DNA of 64,000 nt from Atopostipes sp963558565 (GTDB lineage Bacteria; Bacillota; Bacilli; Lactobacillales; Carnobacteriaceae_A), in NCBI GenBank assembly GCA_963558565.1, contig CAUWGX010000002.1:219331-283330 (forward strand), read 5' to 3'. Of the stretch, positions 8,992-18,077 are shown in pieces; position 1 is the stretch's first letter; each line of letters opens with the position of its first letter. A model generated the notes under the pieces. The model saw nothing but the letters and a program-made list of their open reading frames with translations, was not told the origin of the DNA and did no database searches. The position numbers and the translations under genes are program-made.

Positions 8992-9645
8992 TTATATTAA
9001 ATGTTGAAAGATATAATGGATAATTTCGACCATTCCGTATGAATAAATAAACAGAGTAAATGGTTTTCCTAAGCTGAGAATAGCCAAAAACTTTTTAAAA
9101 GAAATCGTCGAAAGCCCTGCGAGGTAACATAAAAAATCGGCGGGAGATATAGGAAAAAACATGCCGAATATAAACAATTTATCAAAACGATTACTGTTAT
9201 CGAGCCAACCAATATATTTATTGAACTGTTTTTCATTGCTGATTGTTTCAACAAGCGGGCGACCAAATTTACGTGCAAGGCCAAAATTGATAACAGAGCC
9301 GATCATAATGCCGATAAAATTTAAAAAGAAACCATAAAACCCGCCAAAAACCATGATCCCCATAGGAATTGTTAAAGCCGCAGGGATGATGGGCACCACG
9401 GTTTGAATAATTTGAATCAAAATAAAACCATAAGGAGCAAGAGGACCCATTGTATTTAAAAGATCGCGTAAGGCAGCTTCTGAAGTAAAAATTTCTTCTT
9501 TATAACCCCAATACAACAAAAAAAGAATCGCACCGAGTCCTATAAGATTTAAAATATTTAGTCCATATTGAATAAATTCTTTTTTCGAAAGATGGATACT
9601 ATTCAAAAAGGACTCAAAAGCATTATTCATTTCTTCCTGGCTCAT
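8992..9645 (-). CDS. TVP38/TMEM64 (VTT domain) family membrane protein
   Basis: A 217-residue integral membrane protein. A membrane segment at about residues 28-46 is followed by the VTT domain, with the re-entrant TIPMGIMVFGGFYG region, a charged RKFGRP loop, and the conserved FFPISPADFLCYLAGLS segment. The family includes DedA-like proteins, and some members are implicated in lipid carrier or phospholipid translocation. Placed between two lipid-type glycosyltransferases, it could help move a lipid intermediate; this is inference. The ATG at 9645 is used. Confidence 0.8.
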   Translation of the reverse strand: MSQEEMNNAFESFLNSIHLSKKEFIQYGLNILNLIGLGAILFLLYWGYKEEIFTSEAALRDLLNTMGPLAPYGFILIQIIQTVVPIIPAALTIPMGIMVFGGFYGFFLNFIGIMIGSVINFGLARKFGRPLVETISNEKQFNKYIGWLDNSNRFDKLFIFGMFFPISPADFLCYLAGLSTISFKKFLAILSLGKPFTLFIYSYGMVEIIHYIFQHLI

Positions 9646-9690
9646 TGTCTGTCAACTCCGTTATTTCTTTCCTATATTTAAAATCAAGGA

Positions 9691-10866
9691 TTAATAATTT
9701 TGAATCATTTGCTTGGTGTAGTACGTTTCGACTGCTTTACAATAGATGGCTTCAACCTGCTTTCCAAATCCAGCAGAGGAGAAATATTCAAAGGCAATAT
9801 CACGTGCAGCAGTAGCCATTTGTTGATAAGCTTCATGATTATTCATTAAAAAATATAAACAAGCTTCAAACTCTTTAAATGAATGATACTGAAAACCTGT
9901 CTGTCCATCAACAACCACATTTTCAATCGCTTCATCCGAACGACAAAGAGCTGGAAGACCACTAGCGAGCGCTTCTATATAGGTTAATCCCTGGGTTTCA
10001 CTCGACGATGCACTCACAAAAAGATCCGCTGCTTGATAATAAATGGAAATTTCATCAGGATTAATCATACCTGTAAAAACCACTCGATCCTCTAATCTTA
10101 ATTCCTTTGTATATTCTGTTAGATGATATTTATTCGGTCCATCCCCGACAATTAGAAAATAAACATCTAATTTTAAGAGGGATAAAAAGAATAGCAATTC
10201 TTCAATGTTTTTTTCTTTCCCTAAACGGCCTAATGAAAGCAGTAAAAAAGCATCTCTCGGAATATGATAGTGGTCACGGATTTTTAATAAGTCTTCTTCG
10301 GAAAAAGAATCTTTAAATTTCTCTAATTGAATCCCTGTCGGAATGACGGAAATCGGTTGAGAAACCTCATAGTCTATAAGCAACCGTTGAACTTTTTTAG
10401 TGGGAGCAATCACTGCTTCAGCGTCCTCCAATAATTTTTTCGTCAGCATCGACACTATTTTTTTACCTGTCTTTTCACTTGGTGAAAAGTAATGGGTGTA
10501 GTCTTCATAAATCGTATGATACGTATGCACAATTGGAATATTTAAATATTGGGCAATGTATTTAGCCATCCGAAATGTACTAAATTCACTTTGGGTATGA
10601 ATGAGTTCCGGTTCCCAAAAGATAATATCTTTTAAAACCGAACGATCTCTAAAAAGCTTCACACGAGCTCCTGGATACACTTTATTTATATTCAAAGATG
10701 AAACCGCGTAAATATTACGCAAGGGATCAACATACCCCTCTTCCGCAAGGGTTAACACTCGGACTTCGTGGCCTAGATTTTCTAAAGATTGTTTCAGTGA
10801 GATTGTAGAAGTAACGACGCCATTTACTGCCGGAACGTATAAATCGGTCGCAAGTAAAATTTTCAT
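9691..10866 (-). CDS. GT4 glycosyltransferase, probable diacylglycerol glucosyltransferase
   Basis: A 391-residue GT-B transferase. The N-terminal domain starts with ATDLYVPAVNGVVTS, the glycine-rich loop typical of diacylglycerol and phosphatidylinositol glycosyltransferases. The C-terminal domain has LSLGRLGKEKN and the E-x7-E motif in SETQGLTYIEAL. Related Lactobacillales enzymes (BgsB/LafA type) glucosylate diacylglycerol at the membrane. It leads the three-gene minus-strand operon. The ATG at 10866 follows a GGAGGAGCC ribosome binding site. The related mannosyltransferases of the same clade cannot be excluded. Confidence 0.78.
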   Translation of the reverse strand: MKILLATDLYVPAVNGVVTSTISLKQSLENLGHEVRVLTLAEEGYVDPLRNIYAVSSLNINKVYPGARVKLFRDRSVLKDIIFWEPELIHTQSEFSTFRMAKYIAQYLNIPIVHTYHTIYEDYTHYFSPSEKTGKKIVSMLTKKLLEDAEAVIAPTKKVQRLLIDYEVSQPISVIPTGIQLEKFKDSFSEEDLLKIRDHYHIPRDAFLLLSLGRLGKEKNIEELLFFLSLLKLDVYFLIVGDGPNKYHLTEYTKELRLEDRVVFTGMINPDEISIYYQAADLFVSASSSETQGLTYIEALASGLPALCRSDEAIENVVVDGQTGFQYHSFKEFEACLYFLMNNHEAYQQMATAARDIAFEYFSSAGFGKQVEAIYCKAVETYYTKQMIQNY

Positions 10867-11334
10867 TTTTTGGCTCCTCCTTGCGTATAAAGTAAATACT
10901 TATCTTCATCCTAAGTATACCAAACGTCTATCCATTTAACTTTTAAAAGCCGTTTAAAAATATGTAAATCTATTCTTATACAAATAGATAAGTGATGGTT
11001 CCTTTAAATCTTTCTTGCGATAAGATTAAATGTTTTGTGAAGAGTTGTCATCCGTCTAAAGTCTATATTTTAATGTATTATATTCTGAATGGATCAATAA
11101 GTCTATTCTTGAAAGGGAAAAGGTGAGGATACTCAAACCAATTTGGAAGAAAAAATGGGATATGATAATCTTATGGAGAAATAAATGGTGTTTTGCATGA
11201 GCATTATTTTTTATAAAAGAGTATTTTTCACCAAAATGTTTCACGTGGAAAAAGAGATAAAGCCCAGAAAACAATGAATATTTCATGAGAATAAGATATA
11301 ATAAATAGAAATCAGGGAAGAGGAGATAGAATTT
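10867..11334. other. Gap between the glycolipid operon and trpS
   Basis: 468 bases without a convincing gene. It holds a perfect 7-bp inverted repeat, ATCTATT (10968-10974) and AATAGAT (10983-10989), upstream of the minus-strand operon, and a TATAAT box at 11297-11302 just before the trpS ribosome binding site, with no good -35. No T-box consensus was seen. Confidence 0.4.
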
Positions 11335-12345
11335 ATGAGCAAGGTTATATTAACTGGAGACCGTCCAACAGGAAAACTTCATTTAGGCCACTATGTAGGT
11401 TCACTTGAAAATCGTGTAAAACTACAAGAAGATCCAAATAATGAAATGTATATTATGGTGGCAGACCAACAAGCATTAACGGATAATGCCGACAACCCTA
11501 AAAAGATTCAAGATAGCTTATTAGAAGTGGCCCTTGATTACTTAGCGGTCGGACTGGACCCAAGTAAGTCAACGATTTTTATTCAATCACAAATTCCTCA
11601 ATTACCGGAACTGACGGTTTATTATTTAAACTTAGTCACGGTTTCAAGATTAGAAAGAAATCCAACCGTAAAAAGTGAAATTAAAGAAAAAGGTTTTGAG
11701 AAGAGTTTACCGACAGGCTTCTTAGTTTACCCTGTCAGCCAAGCAGCGGATATTACAGCCTTTAAAGCCACGCATGTGCCGGTAGGGGATGACCAAAAAC
11801 CAATGTTAGAACAGGCGCGCGAAGTCGTTCGTGATTTTAACCGTATTTATGACACGGATACTTTGATTGAGCCAGAACTAATGTTACCTCCAAAAGGACG
11901 CGGTCGTTTAGTCGGTACAGATGGACGCGGAAAAATGAGTAAATCCTTGAATAACGGAATCTACTTATCGGATTCACCAGATGAAATTGAGAAAAAAGTG
12001 ATGAAGATGTATACAGACCCAGATCATATTCACGTAGAAGATCCAGGAAAAGTCGAAGGGAACGTCGTCTTTACTTATTTAGACATCTTTGATGAAGATA
12101 AAGAAAAAGTGGCGGAGCTCAAAGAGCATTATCAAAAAGGCGGTTTAGGTGACGTGAAGATTAAACGTTACTTAAATGAAGTTCTACAAGCAAAACTTGC
12201 GCCAATTCGTGAACGTCGTGACGAGTATGCGCAAGATCCAGGCTATGTGCTAGATATGTTGAAACAAGGAAGCGAAAAAGCAGAACGTGTTGCTGCTCAA
12301 ACACTAGATGAAGTTAAAACTGCAATGGGCATCAATTATTTCTAA
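11335..12345 (+). CDS. trpS: Tryptophan--tRNA ligase
   Basis: A class I aminoacyl-tRNA synthetase of 336 residues that charges tRNA-Trp using ATP. The HIGH-type motif is HLGH at residues 16-19 within TGKLHLGHYVGS, and the KMSKS motif is intact near residue 203 (GKMSKSLNNGI). The whole sequence closely resembles the streptococcal TrpS type beginning with LTGDRPTGKLH. It is followed by an unrelated acetamidase-like gene 42 bases downstream, so the two could be cotranscribed. Confidence 0.95.
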   Translation: MSKVILTGDRPTGKLHLGHYVGSLENRVKLQEDPNNEMYIMVADQQALTDNADNPKKIQDSLLEVALDYLAVGLDPSKSTIFIQSQIPQLPELTVYYLNLVTVSRLERNPTVKSEIKEKGFEKSLPTGFLVYPVSQAADITAFKATHVPVGDDQKPMLEQAREVVRDFNRIYDTDTLIEPELMLPPKGRGRLVGTDGRGKMSKSLNNGIYLSDSPDEIEKKVMKMYTDPDHIHVEDPGKVEGNVVFTYLDIFDEDKEKVAELKEHYQKGGLGDVKIKRYLNEVLQAKLAPIRERRDEYAQDPGYVLDMLKQGSEKAERVAAQTLDEVKTAMGINYF

Positions 12346-12387
12346 AAGATAAATCAGATGATTTTAAATGGAAAGAAGGGGTAGGAT

Positions 12388-13266
12388 ATGGAAAAAATTA
12401 GTCGTGAACATGTGATTTTCGAAATGAATAAAGAAAATGAACCCGTCCTAACGGTTGATAGTGGGACAAACGTGATCTTTGAAACGCAAGATTGCTTTTC
12501 AGGTGAAGTCCAAACAGAAGCAGATACCGTTAGTAGTATTGATTTTTCAAAAGTAAACCCAGCCACTGGCCCGCTTTATATTAAGGGAGCAGAAGTTGGA
12601 GATGCCTTAAAAGTAACAATTCGTCGTATAACACTTGATGATCAAGGGGCTGTGTTGGCCGCTCCTGGTCTAGGTATGTTTGCAGAAGAGATTGAAAAAG
12701 AAGAAACCGTCATCGGCGAAGTGACAGAAGATGCTACCTTTTATAAAGGCCATAAAATACCTCTTCGTAAAATGGTCGGTGTCATTGGAACGGCTCCAGC
12801 AGGGGAAGGTGTCAACACGGGGACCCCTCATGATCATGGTGGAAACCTTGATACCACCTTACTAACAGAAGGTGCAACTTTATACTTACCTGTAAATACG
12901 CCAGGGGCCTTGTTAGCAATGGGTGATATGCATTCAGCCATGGGCGATGGAGAAATTATGGGTTCTGGTTTAGAAGTTGCAGGTGAAATCGAAGTCACCG
13001 TGGAAGTTGTAAAAGACAATAAGTATCCCTTACCTTTTGTAGAAACAGAGGAACTTTATGCCACGCTAGCTTCCCGAGAAACAATGGAAGAAGCAAGCAA
13101 AGTAGCATTAGACCATATGGTAGAGGTTATTAAAGATAAGACAGATTTAACGTTTAACCAAGCAGGAATGTTTTTATCTTTAGCGGGAGACTTAAAAGTT
13201 TCGCAAGCCGTCAACCCAAATAAAACGATGCGAGTAGAAGTCAGAAAAGATGTATTAGAAAAATAA
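12388..13266 (+). CDS. Acetamidase/formamidase family protein
   Basis: A 292-residue cytoplasmic hydrolase of the FmdA/AmdA family, which splits short-chain amides to ammonia and a carboxylate. Family marks visible are the N-terminal FEMN segment, GPLYIKGAEVGDALKV, the GVIGTAPAGEGVNTGTPHDHGGN block with metal-type Asp/His residues, and GDMHSAMGDGEIMGSGLEVA. Length is typical for the short bacterial form. The ATG follows AAAGAAGGGG. It lies behind trpS and ends at a strong terminator. The real substrate is not known. Confidence 0.88.
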   Translation: MEKISREHVIFEMNKENEPVLTVDSGTNVIFETQDCFSGEVQTEADTVSSIDFSKVNPATGPLYIKGAEVGDALKVTIRRITLDDQGAVLAAPGLGMFAEEIEKEETVIGEVTEDATFYKGHKIPLRKMVGVIGTAPAGEGVNTGTPHDHGGNLDTTLLTEGATLYLPVNTPGALLAMGDMHSAMGDGEIMGSGLEVAGEIEVTVEVVKDNKYPLPFVETEELYATLASRETMEEASKVALDHMVEVIKDKTDLTFNQAGMFLSLAGDLKVSQAVNPNKTMRVEVRKDVLEK

Positions 13267-13282
13267 AGGAAAGCAAAAAGAT

Positions 13283-13326
13283 AAAAACTGTCAAATGACT
13301 AAACCCCATTCGACAGTTTTTATTTG
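13283..13326 (+). terminator. Intrinsic terminator after the acetamidase gene
   Basis: The stem AAAAACTGTC with GACAGTTTTT is flanked by A and T runs, so it can act in both directions. Confidence 0.8.
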
Positions 13327-13373
13327 TTGACGAGGGAGACATTATTGACAATCAACAGTGCTTAAACCGTCCC

Positions 13374-13402
13374 TTGACCCTTCAATAGATCCTTGCTATC
13401 CT
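13374..13402 (+). promoter_or_regulatory. Promoter of the yibE-yibF pair
   Basis: TTGACC, 17 bases, then TATCCT. Initiation near 13409 would place a longer in-frame start at 13393 upstream of the transcript, which supports the start at 13453. Confidence 0.5.
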
Positions 13403-13452
13403 TGGGACTATTCGCAATAACACTGCGTATTTATATTAGAAGGTGGAAGATT

Positions 13453-14574
13453 ATGATGATCAACAAATTGAAAACAATCAACAAGTCATCCATTATTATT
13501 TCTATCATTGTAGCGATTTGTTTTATCTTTTCTATTATTTTTGTTTATAACAATCATGGTTTCTATGAACGCCCGATCGCTAAAGTGATTGAAACTTCTG
13601 TTACAGACACAACAGAAACGATCGACCTTTATGAAAATGAAGATACCATTTTCACCCAGCAATTGATTGGGGAACTTAAAAATGGAGAAGAAAAAGGGCA
13701 ACGGATTCAACTCGTGAATGAGTATTCGTCCTCTGGCGCTTATGATTTTCCCTATACAACGGGGGATGAGTTGTTTGTTTCTATTGATGAAGACAAACCA
13801 ACGCTATCTGGAAATATAACCGATGTAAAAAGAGACAAATATATCATGATCGCCATGTGGTTGTTTATTATTACTTTACTCCTAGTCGGAAAAAAGCAAG
13901 GCTTGTTTGCGTCATTCAGTTTGGCAATAAATATGATATTACTATCTTGGGCGTTAGATCTCTATGTGAGTACAGGGTTCAATCTATTATGGATTGCTGG
14001 GATCGCCGTGATCCTATTTACAGTGACTTCCTTACTCCTCGTAAATGGTCGGAATGAGAAAAGCTACGCGGCTATTATCACGACCATATTAGGAACCTTC
14101 ATTTCCTTGCTGATCACTTATCTGGCCATTTGGTTTACAGAGGGAGAAGGGCTTTACTATGAAGAAATGTCATTTTTAACTCGGCCTTATGAAATGGTAT
14201 TTCTAGCCGGTTTATTCATCGGTTCGCTAGGAGCTGTTATGGATGTCGCCATTTCTATTTCTTCTGCCTTATATGAGTTTTACCAAAAAGACCGCTCTAT
14301 ATCGAACAAGGCTCTTAAAAAATCTGGCTTTAATATTGGTAAAGACATCATGGGGACGATGACAAACATCTTGTTTTTTGCTTATGTGAGTGGTTCGATT
14401 CCTATCCTTATTGTGTATTTCAAAAACTCTTCACCGTTGGGCTTCGCTTTATCGCAGAATCTTTCATTAGAAATCGCACGTGCGCTCGCTGGTGGCATTG
14501 GAATCGTCCTAACCATTCCTATCGGGATTTATACGACAATATTTTTCATTAATCGAAAGAGGGCAAAATCATGA
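13453..14574 (+). CDS. yibE: YibE/F family membrane protein
   Basis: A 373-residue membrane protein of the YibE/F-like family, whose function is unknown. An N-terminal membrane anchor (about residues 12-32) is followed by an extracytoplasmic beta-rich segment to about residue 128, then about seven membrane helices. The family block GAVMDVAISISSALYEF is present. The start at 13453 is chosen for its AGGTGGAAG ribosome binding site and the promoter position. Its stop codon overlaps the start of the next family member (ATGA), a translationally coupled pair also seen in other Lactobacillales. Confidence 0.82.
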   Translation: MMINKLKTINKSSIIISIIVAICFIFSIIFVYNNHGFYERPIAKVIETSVTDTTETIDLYENEDTIFTQQLIGELKNGEEKGQRIQLVNEYSSSGAYDFPYTTGDELFVSIDEDKPTLSGNITDVKRDKYIMIAMWLFIITLLLVGKKQGLFASFSLAINMILLSWALDLYVSTGFNLLWIAGIAVILFTVTSLLLVNGRNEKSYAAIITTILGTFISLLITYLAIWFTEGEGLYYEEMSFLTRPYEMVFLAGLFIGSLGAVMDVAISISSALYEFYQKDRSISNKALKKSGFNIGKDIMGTMTNILFFAYVSGSIPILIVYFKNSSPLGFALSQNLSLEIARALAGGIGIVLTIPIGIYTTIFFINRKRAKS

Positions 14575-15356
14575 ATGCTTTAGTATTGCTCGCCATTATT
14601 TTGTGTTCCTTAATGATTCTGATCGGGGGAACGAAAGGGGCTAAATCTTTTGTTTCTTTGTTCCTTAATTTTGGCGTTATTTTGTTTATTATATTTGAAA
14701 TGACCGACCCAAAAGCGGATCCTAATATATTAGCGATTATTGCCAGCACCGCCATCAGTTGTATCAATTTATTTTTTATTAATGAGGTAAACAGTAAAAC
14801 GGTCACGGCGTTTATTTCTACAGTGATTACGATTACTTTATTGTTGTTTATGATCTATTTCATCACTGAAAAAGCGATGATTCAAGGTTTCGGCGAAGAA
14901 GAAATTGATGAGTTAGCGGGAACATACTCTCTCTATCTTGGCGTAGATTTTGTTAAAATAGCCTCAGCCGTGATTATTCTAAGTACAGTGGGTGCGATTA
15001 TTGATGTGGCAATATCAATTACTTCTCCTATGCAAGAAATATACCAACAGCATCCTTCAATTAGTAGAAAAGACTTGTTTCATTCAGGCTTAACGATTGG
15101 AAAAGATATTTTAGGCTCGAACACAAATACGCTATTCTTTGCCTTTATCGGAGGATATTTAGCCTTGTTCTTATGGTTTAAAGATTTGTCCTATTCTTTC
15201 GGAGAAATTGTGAATTCGAAGATTTTTAGTGCTGAAATGATTACGATCTTTTGTTCAGGGATGGGTATCGCACTCGTTATTCCTATCACTTCTTGGGTCA
15301 GTGCCTTTTATTTAGCAAGAAGAAGGGCGAAAGAAGAAAAGAAAGAAGATTCCTGA
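14571..15356 (+). CDS. yibF: YibE/F family membrane protein, second of the pair
   Basis: A 261-residue protein of the same YibE/F family but without the extracytoplasmic N-terminal domain. About seven membrane helices are predicted by eye. The paired motif GAIIDVAISITSPMQEIYQ mirrors GAVMDVAISISSALYEF in the upstream gene, and both share an IGKDI segment, so they probably form a heteromer. The start ATG overlaps the upstream stop by four bases. A bidirectional terminator follows. The function is not known. Confidence 0.8.
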   Translation: MNALVLLAIILCSLMILIGGTKGAKSFVSLFLNFGVILFIIFEMTDPKADPNILAIIASTAISCINLFFINEVNSKTVTAFISTVITITLLLFMIYFITEKAMIQGFGEEEIDELAGTYSLYLGVDFVKIASAVIILSTVGAIIDVAISITSPMQEIYQQHPSISRKDLFHSGLTIGKDILGSNTNTLFFAFIGGYLALFLWFKDLSYSFGEIVNSKIFSAEMITIFCSGMGIALVIPITSWVSAFYLARRRAKEEKKEDS

Positions 15357-15413
15357 TAAAGATTTGGTTCCTACAATGTCGCAAGAGCAGATGTTTCAAA
15401 AGAAAATTAATGT

Positions 15414-15453
15414 CAAAAAAAGACTTCCCGTTCTTTCAGGAAGTCTTTTTTAA
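15414..15453 (+). terminator. Bidirectional terminator between yibF and the TIM-barrel gene
   Basis: AAAGACTTCC pairs with GGAAGTCTTT; A run before and T run after. It serves the convergent genes on both sides. Confidence 0.85.
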
Positions 15454-15467
15454 TAGATAGTATGTTT

Positions 15468-16214
15468 CTATTCTTCTACTAGTTTTTTCAATGTTTCTGC
15501 ACTTTCATAAACGCTTTCAATCGCATCGTTGGGAACAAATTCGAGTAAGAAATTTTGTTCATGTGGCGATTCTTCAGAAATGATATCGATATATTGCTTC
15601 CATTCATCAAAACCTTCTGCAAGGGGGAAGCGATGATGAAAGTCTTCCCAATGAAAGACATGCACATTTGTAATCCAAGGAGCTAGTCTTGGTAAACTTT
15701 CAATTCGTTCTTCTACACTTAAACTTTCTGCCGGTTGCCAATAAAGTAGCACATTGGATGTGTCAATTTCTTTCATTAATTGCTCGGCACTTTCTGGTGT
15801 ATCCGTGAGTGTTTCTCTATGATATTCAATCGCAATATTTAAATTCTCCGTACGAGCCATTTTACCGATACGTTGCGCATCTTCTACAATTTTAGCACGG
15901 GCGCTATCTTCTATTTCTTTCGAACCTGTTTCTCCACTCCAAACACGAATAATAGAAGCCCCTAGAATCTTAGCAATTTCGATATAAGGTTTAAAATCTT
16001 CGAAGGAACCTAATTTATAGTAACTTCCATAAGAACTGGTTTGTAACCCAGCCTCTTGCATCATTTCTGCCACATTTTTCGCGTTTTCAGGATCTGTTTC
16101 AGGGACATGAACGTCACTCCCCCATTCGATCACCTCTAACCCAGCATCTTTAACCAAATCAATGATTTCTTCTGCTTCTTTTTCACGTAAAGTAACTGAA
16201 CATAAACCAATCAT
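15468..16214 (-). CDS. Sugar phosphate isomerase/epimerase family protein
   Basis: A 248-residue protein of the xylose-isomerase-like TIM-barrel (AP endonuclease 2) superfamily. The N-terminal strand IGLCSVTLREKEAEEI, the central IEYHRETLTDTPE, whose Glu is a usual metal ligand, and the later WQPAESLSVEERIE and HVFHWED segments fit the fold. Members isomerise, epimerise or dehydrate sugars and inosose. It is the last gene of a three-gene minus-strand operon with a dehydrogenase and a YczE-like membrane protein, so a small catabolic pathway is likely. The substrate is unknown. Confidence 0.78.
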   Translation of the reverse strand: MIGLCSVTLREKEAEEIIDLVKDAGLEVIEWGSDVHVPETDPENAKNVAEMMQEAGLQTSSYGSYYKLGSFEDFKPYIEIAKILGASIIRVWSGETGSKEIEDSARAKIVEDAQRIGKMARTENLNIAIEYHRETLTDTPESAEQLMKEIDTSNVLLYWQPAESLSVEERIESLPRLAPWITNVHVFHWEDFHHRFPLAEGFDEWKQYIDIISEESPHEQNFLLEFVPNDAIESVYESAETLKKLVEE

Positions 16215-16229
16215 TTTATTATATCCTCC

Positions 16230-17225
16230 CTAAGCCATTGTCCGATAATCTTCTTTTGAAATTTGATATTTAAGGGGTTCTTGTCTGACATAACGAACGG
16301 CTTCATCGGCCACCATTTTACCCATTCTTGCCACTTCACTTCCTGCGCTTCCAGCGATATGAGAAGTTATTACAATATTATCCATATCATAAAGAGGCGA
16401 TTCAGGGACAGGCGGTTCGGGATGGGTCACATCTAAAATTGCCGTTAAATCCGTACGTTCTTTAAAGACTTCAATCAATTCATCTTCTTTTACAATAGCT
16501 CCCCGAGCGGTATTAATAAAAGTACTGTCTGGTTTCATTGTAGCGAATAATTCACCTGTTATCATCCCTTCTGTTTCTGGTAAGAGGGGAGAGTGTAGCG
16601 AAACGATATTTGCTGTTTCAAATAATTCCTCTAAAGAAACCATGCGGACGCCCAGCTTTTCTGCTTCCTCTTCATCAACAAAAGGGTCATAAGCAATCAC
16701 CTCTAAATCAAAAGGTTTTAATAATTCAAGAGTCTTCCGCCCCACTTGACTCAATGAAATAAGACCCACTATTCGTTTATAAGCCCCTAACATTTGGTAT
16801 TGGTTGAAATGAAATTCGCAATCTTTTCGTACGTTGCGTGTAATTTGCCACCCATTTTTTAAGCTGAATAAAATTTGACTTAAAGTATATTCAGCCACAG
16901 GCACCGCATTTGCGGTATTCGCAGTTGCGACAGTTATATTTTTTTCCCAAACCTCATCGGACAATAAAGATTTCATTGTTCCGGCTGCATAAAAGATAGC
17001 TTCTAAATTTGGAGCAGCTTCAAGAAATTCTTGATCGAAAGTAGGAGCGCCCCAACCAGAAAAAATAACTTCTACTTCAGCAAGTAGCTCTTTCTGCTCT
17101 AAGTAATTATCTTTCGTTAGAGGATCTCCAATGACCTCAAAATTTTCGTAAATCATTTTTTGTGTTTCTTCATCGTATACTTCATGGACTAAAGAATCGA
17201 TCATTATAAATAAAGCTTTTTTCAT
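16230..17225 (-). CDS. 2-hydroxyacid dehydrogenase-like protein with altered NAD loop
   Basis: A 331-residue protein of the D-isomer specific 2-hydroxyacid dehydrogenase family. The catalytic Arg in NTARGAIV and the His in ITSHIAGSAG are visible, with an acidic residue in LDVTHPEPP. The usual GxGxxG loop reads SLSQVG, so the first two glycines are serines. The start at 17225 is chosen because a GTAGG-rich ribosome binding site precedes it and it begins right after the stop of the upstream YczE-like gene; an in-frame start at 17279 would overlap that gene. It may use a cofactor unusually or be a specialised subfamily. Confidence 0.75.
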   Translation of the reverse strand: MKKALFIMIDSLVHEVYDEETQKMIYENFEVIGDPLTKDNYLEQKELLAEVEVIFSGWGAPTFDQEFLEAAPNLEAIFYAAGTMKSLLSDEVWEKNITVATANTANAVPVAEYTLSQILFSLKNGWQITRNVRKDCEFHFNQYQMLGAYKRIVGLISLSQVGRKTLELLKPFDLEVIAYDPFVDEEEAEKLGVRMVSLEELFETANIVSLHSPLLPETEGMITGELFATMKPDSTFINTARGAIVKEDELIEVFKERTDLTAILDVTHPEPPVPESPLYDMDNIVITSHIAGSAGSEVARMGKMVADEAVRYVRQEPLKYQISKEDYRTMA

Positions 17226-17232
17226 CCTATTC

Positions 17233-17853
17233 CTACTCTCTATTAAATAATTTTTGAAACATCCCAGTGAACGGGCCAATAATGAGGGCTGAAATAATGG
17301 TGCCCTCTCGAATTCCCGTCATTTGTCCAGCAACCACCAACCCTAATAAAATCGATAAGACGACGAGCGTACTATCGAAAAAGGTTTTGACTGTTCCAAA
17401 TGCATACTTCGTGTGATCAGTGATCGCTGCTACAATCCCTTCAGCAGGGTTGTAAACAGATTTTGCCTCTAATTGTAGAAAGATTCCCAATCCCATAACC
17501 AAACAACCAACAATCAACATAAACAATTGAGAGAAATAATTTTGAGGTTGAATAAAACCAAGAAGCTCATTGGATAGATCAACAGCAATTCCTAAAACAA
17601 AAGAGACTACAAATTGTAACCACTGAATTTTTGGAAATTGTTTCCCTTGGATAGCCATCTGTAAGAGGACCCACAGTACATTAAAAACACTTGTCATCAA
17701 CCCAAAACTGATTCCCCATAATTCACTAATCACAAAAGGCAAACTTGTGACAGCTGTCGCTCCTAAACCAGCATTGGTGATCACAGTAATGGAAGTCCCT
17801 ACCACTAAAATACTGATCAAAAGAAGCCCATACTCCTTAAAAGTGCTTTTCAT
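17233..17853 (-). CDS. YczE/YyaS-type membrane protein
   Basis: A 206-residue integral membrane protein with about five helices. The N-terminal GLLLISILVVGTSITVITNAGLGATAVTS region is typical of the YczE family; residues from there to GISFGLMTSVFNVLWV form the family core. Function is unknown, though some relatives are needed for secondary metabolite production. It leads the operon with the hydroxyacid dehydrogenase-like and TIM-barrel genes, and might be the importer of that pathway; this is inference only. Confidence 0.75.
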   Translation of the reverse strand: MKSTFKEYGLLLISILVVGTSITVITNAGLGATAVTSLPFVISELWGISFGLMTSVFNVLWVLLQMAIQGKQFPKIQWLQFVVSFVLGIAVDLSNELLGFIQPQNYFSQLFMLIVGCLVMGLGIFLQLEAKSVYNPAEGIVAAITDHTKYAFGTVKTFFDSTLVVLSILLGLVVAGQMTGIREGTIISALIIGPFTGMFQKLFNRE

Positions 17854-17886
17854 CTATACCCTCCGAATCTAATTAAATTTAGGGTC

Positions 17887-17892
17887 ATTATA
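17887..17892 (-). promoter_or_regulatory. Extended -10 promoter of the YczE-like operon
   Basis: On the minus strand TGT directly precedes a perfect TATAAT, about 35 bases before the YczE-like start codon. No strong -35 is seen at 17 bases. Confidence 0.45.
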
Positions 17893-18033
17893 ACAACAAA
17901 ATTAAAATAAAATAAATCAAAAAGAAAACTGAGCCAACCTAGCAAAGTTTTTACCGAAAATTGATTAATAGAGAGAAGTATTTTGTTTTTAAAACAGCTA
18001 CACTAAGATTACTAAGAAATTTATTCAACAAAA

Positions 18034-18048
18034 TGATAGCGCTTAACA
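18034..18048. promoter_or_regulatory. LacI-type or cre-like operator before the GH2 remnant
   Basis: TGATAGCGCTTAACA, centred on AGCGCT, resembles LacI/GalR-family operators with one extra base relative to cre. It sits upstream of the glycosidase remnant. Confidence 0.4.
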
Positions 18049-18077
18049 TTGTTAGAGTGCAGATGAGGGGAATAGAA

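Noticed and set aside
10867..11334. T-box leader before trpS
   Set aside because: No AGGGTGG-type T-box sequence or specifier stem could be seen in the gap, and a weak minus-strand frame there has no ribosome binding site.
13393..13452. Longer N-terminus for YibE
   Set aside because: The codons before 13453 overlap the promoter and have no ribosome binding site.
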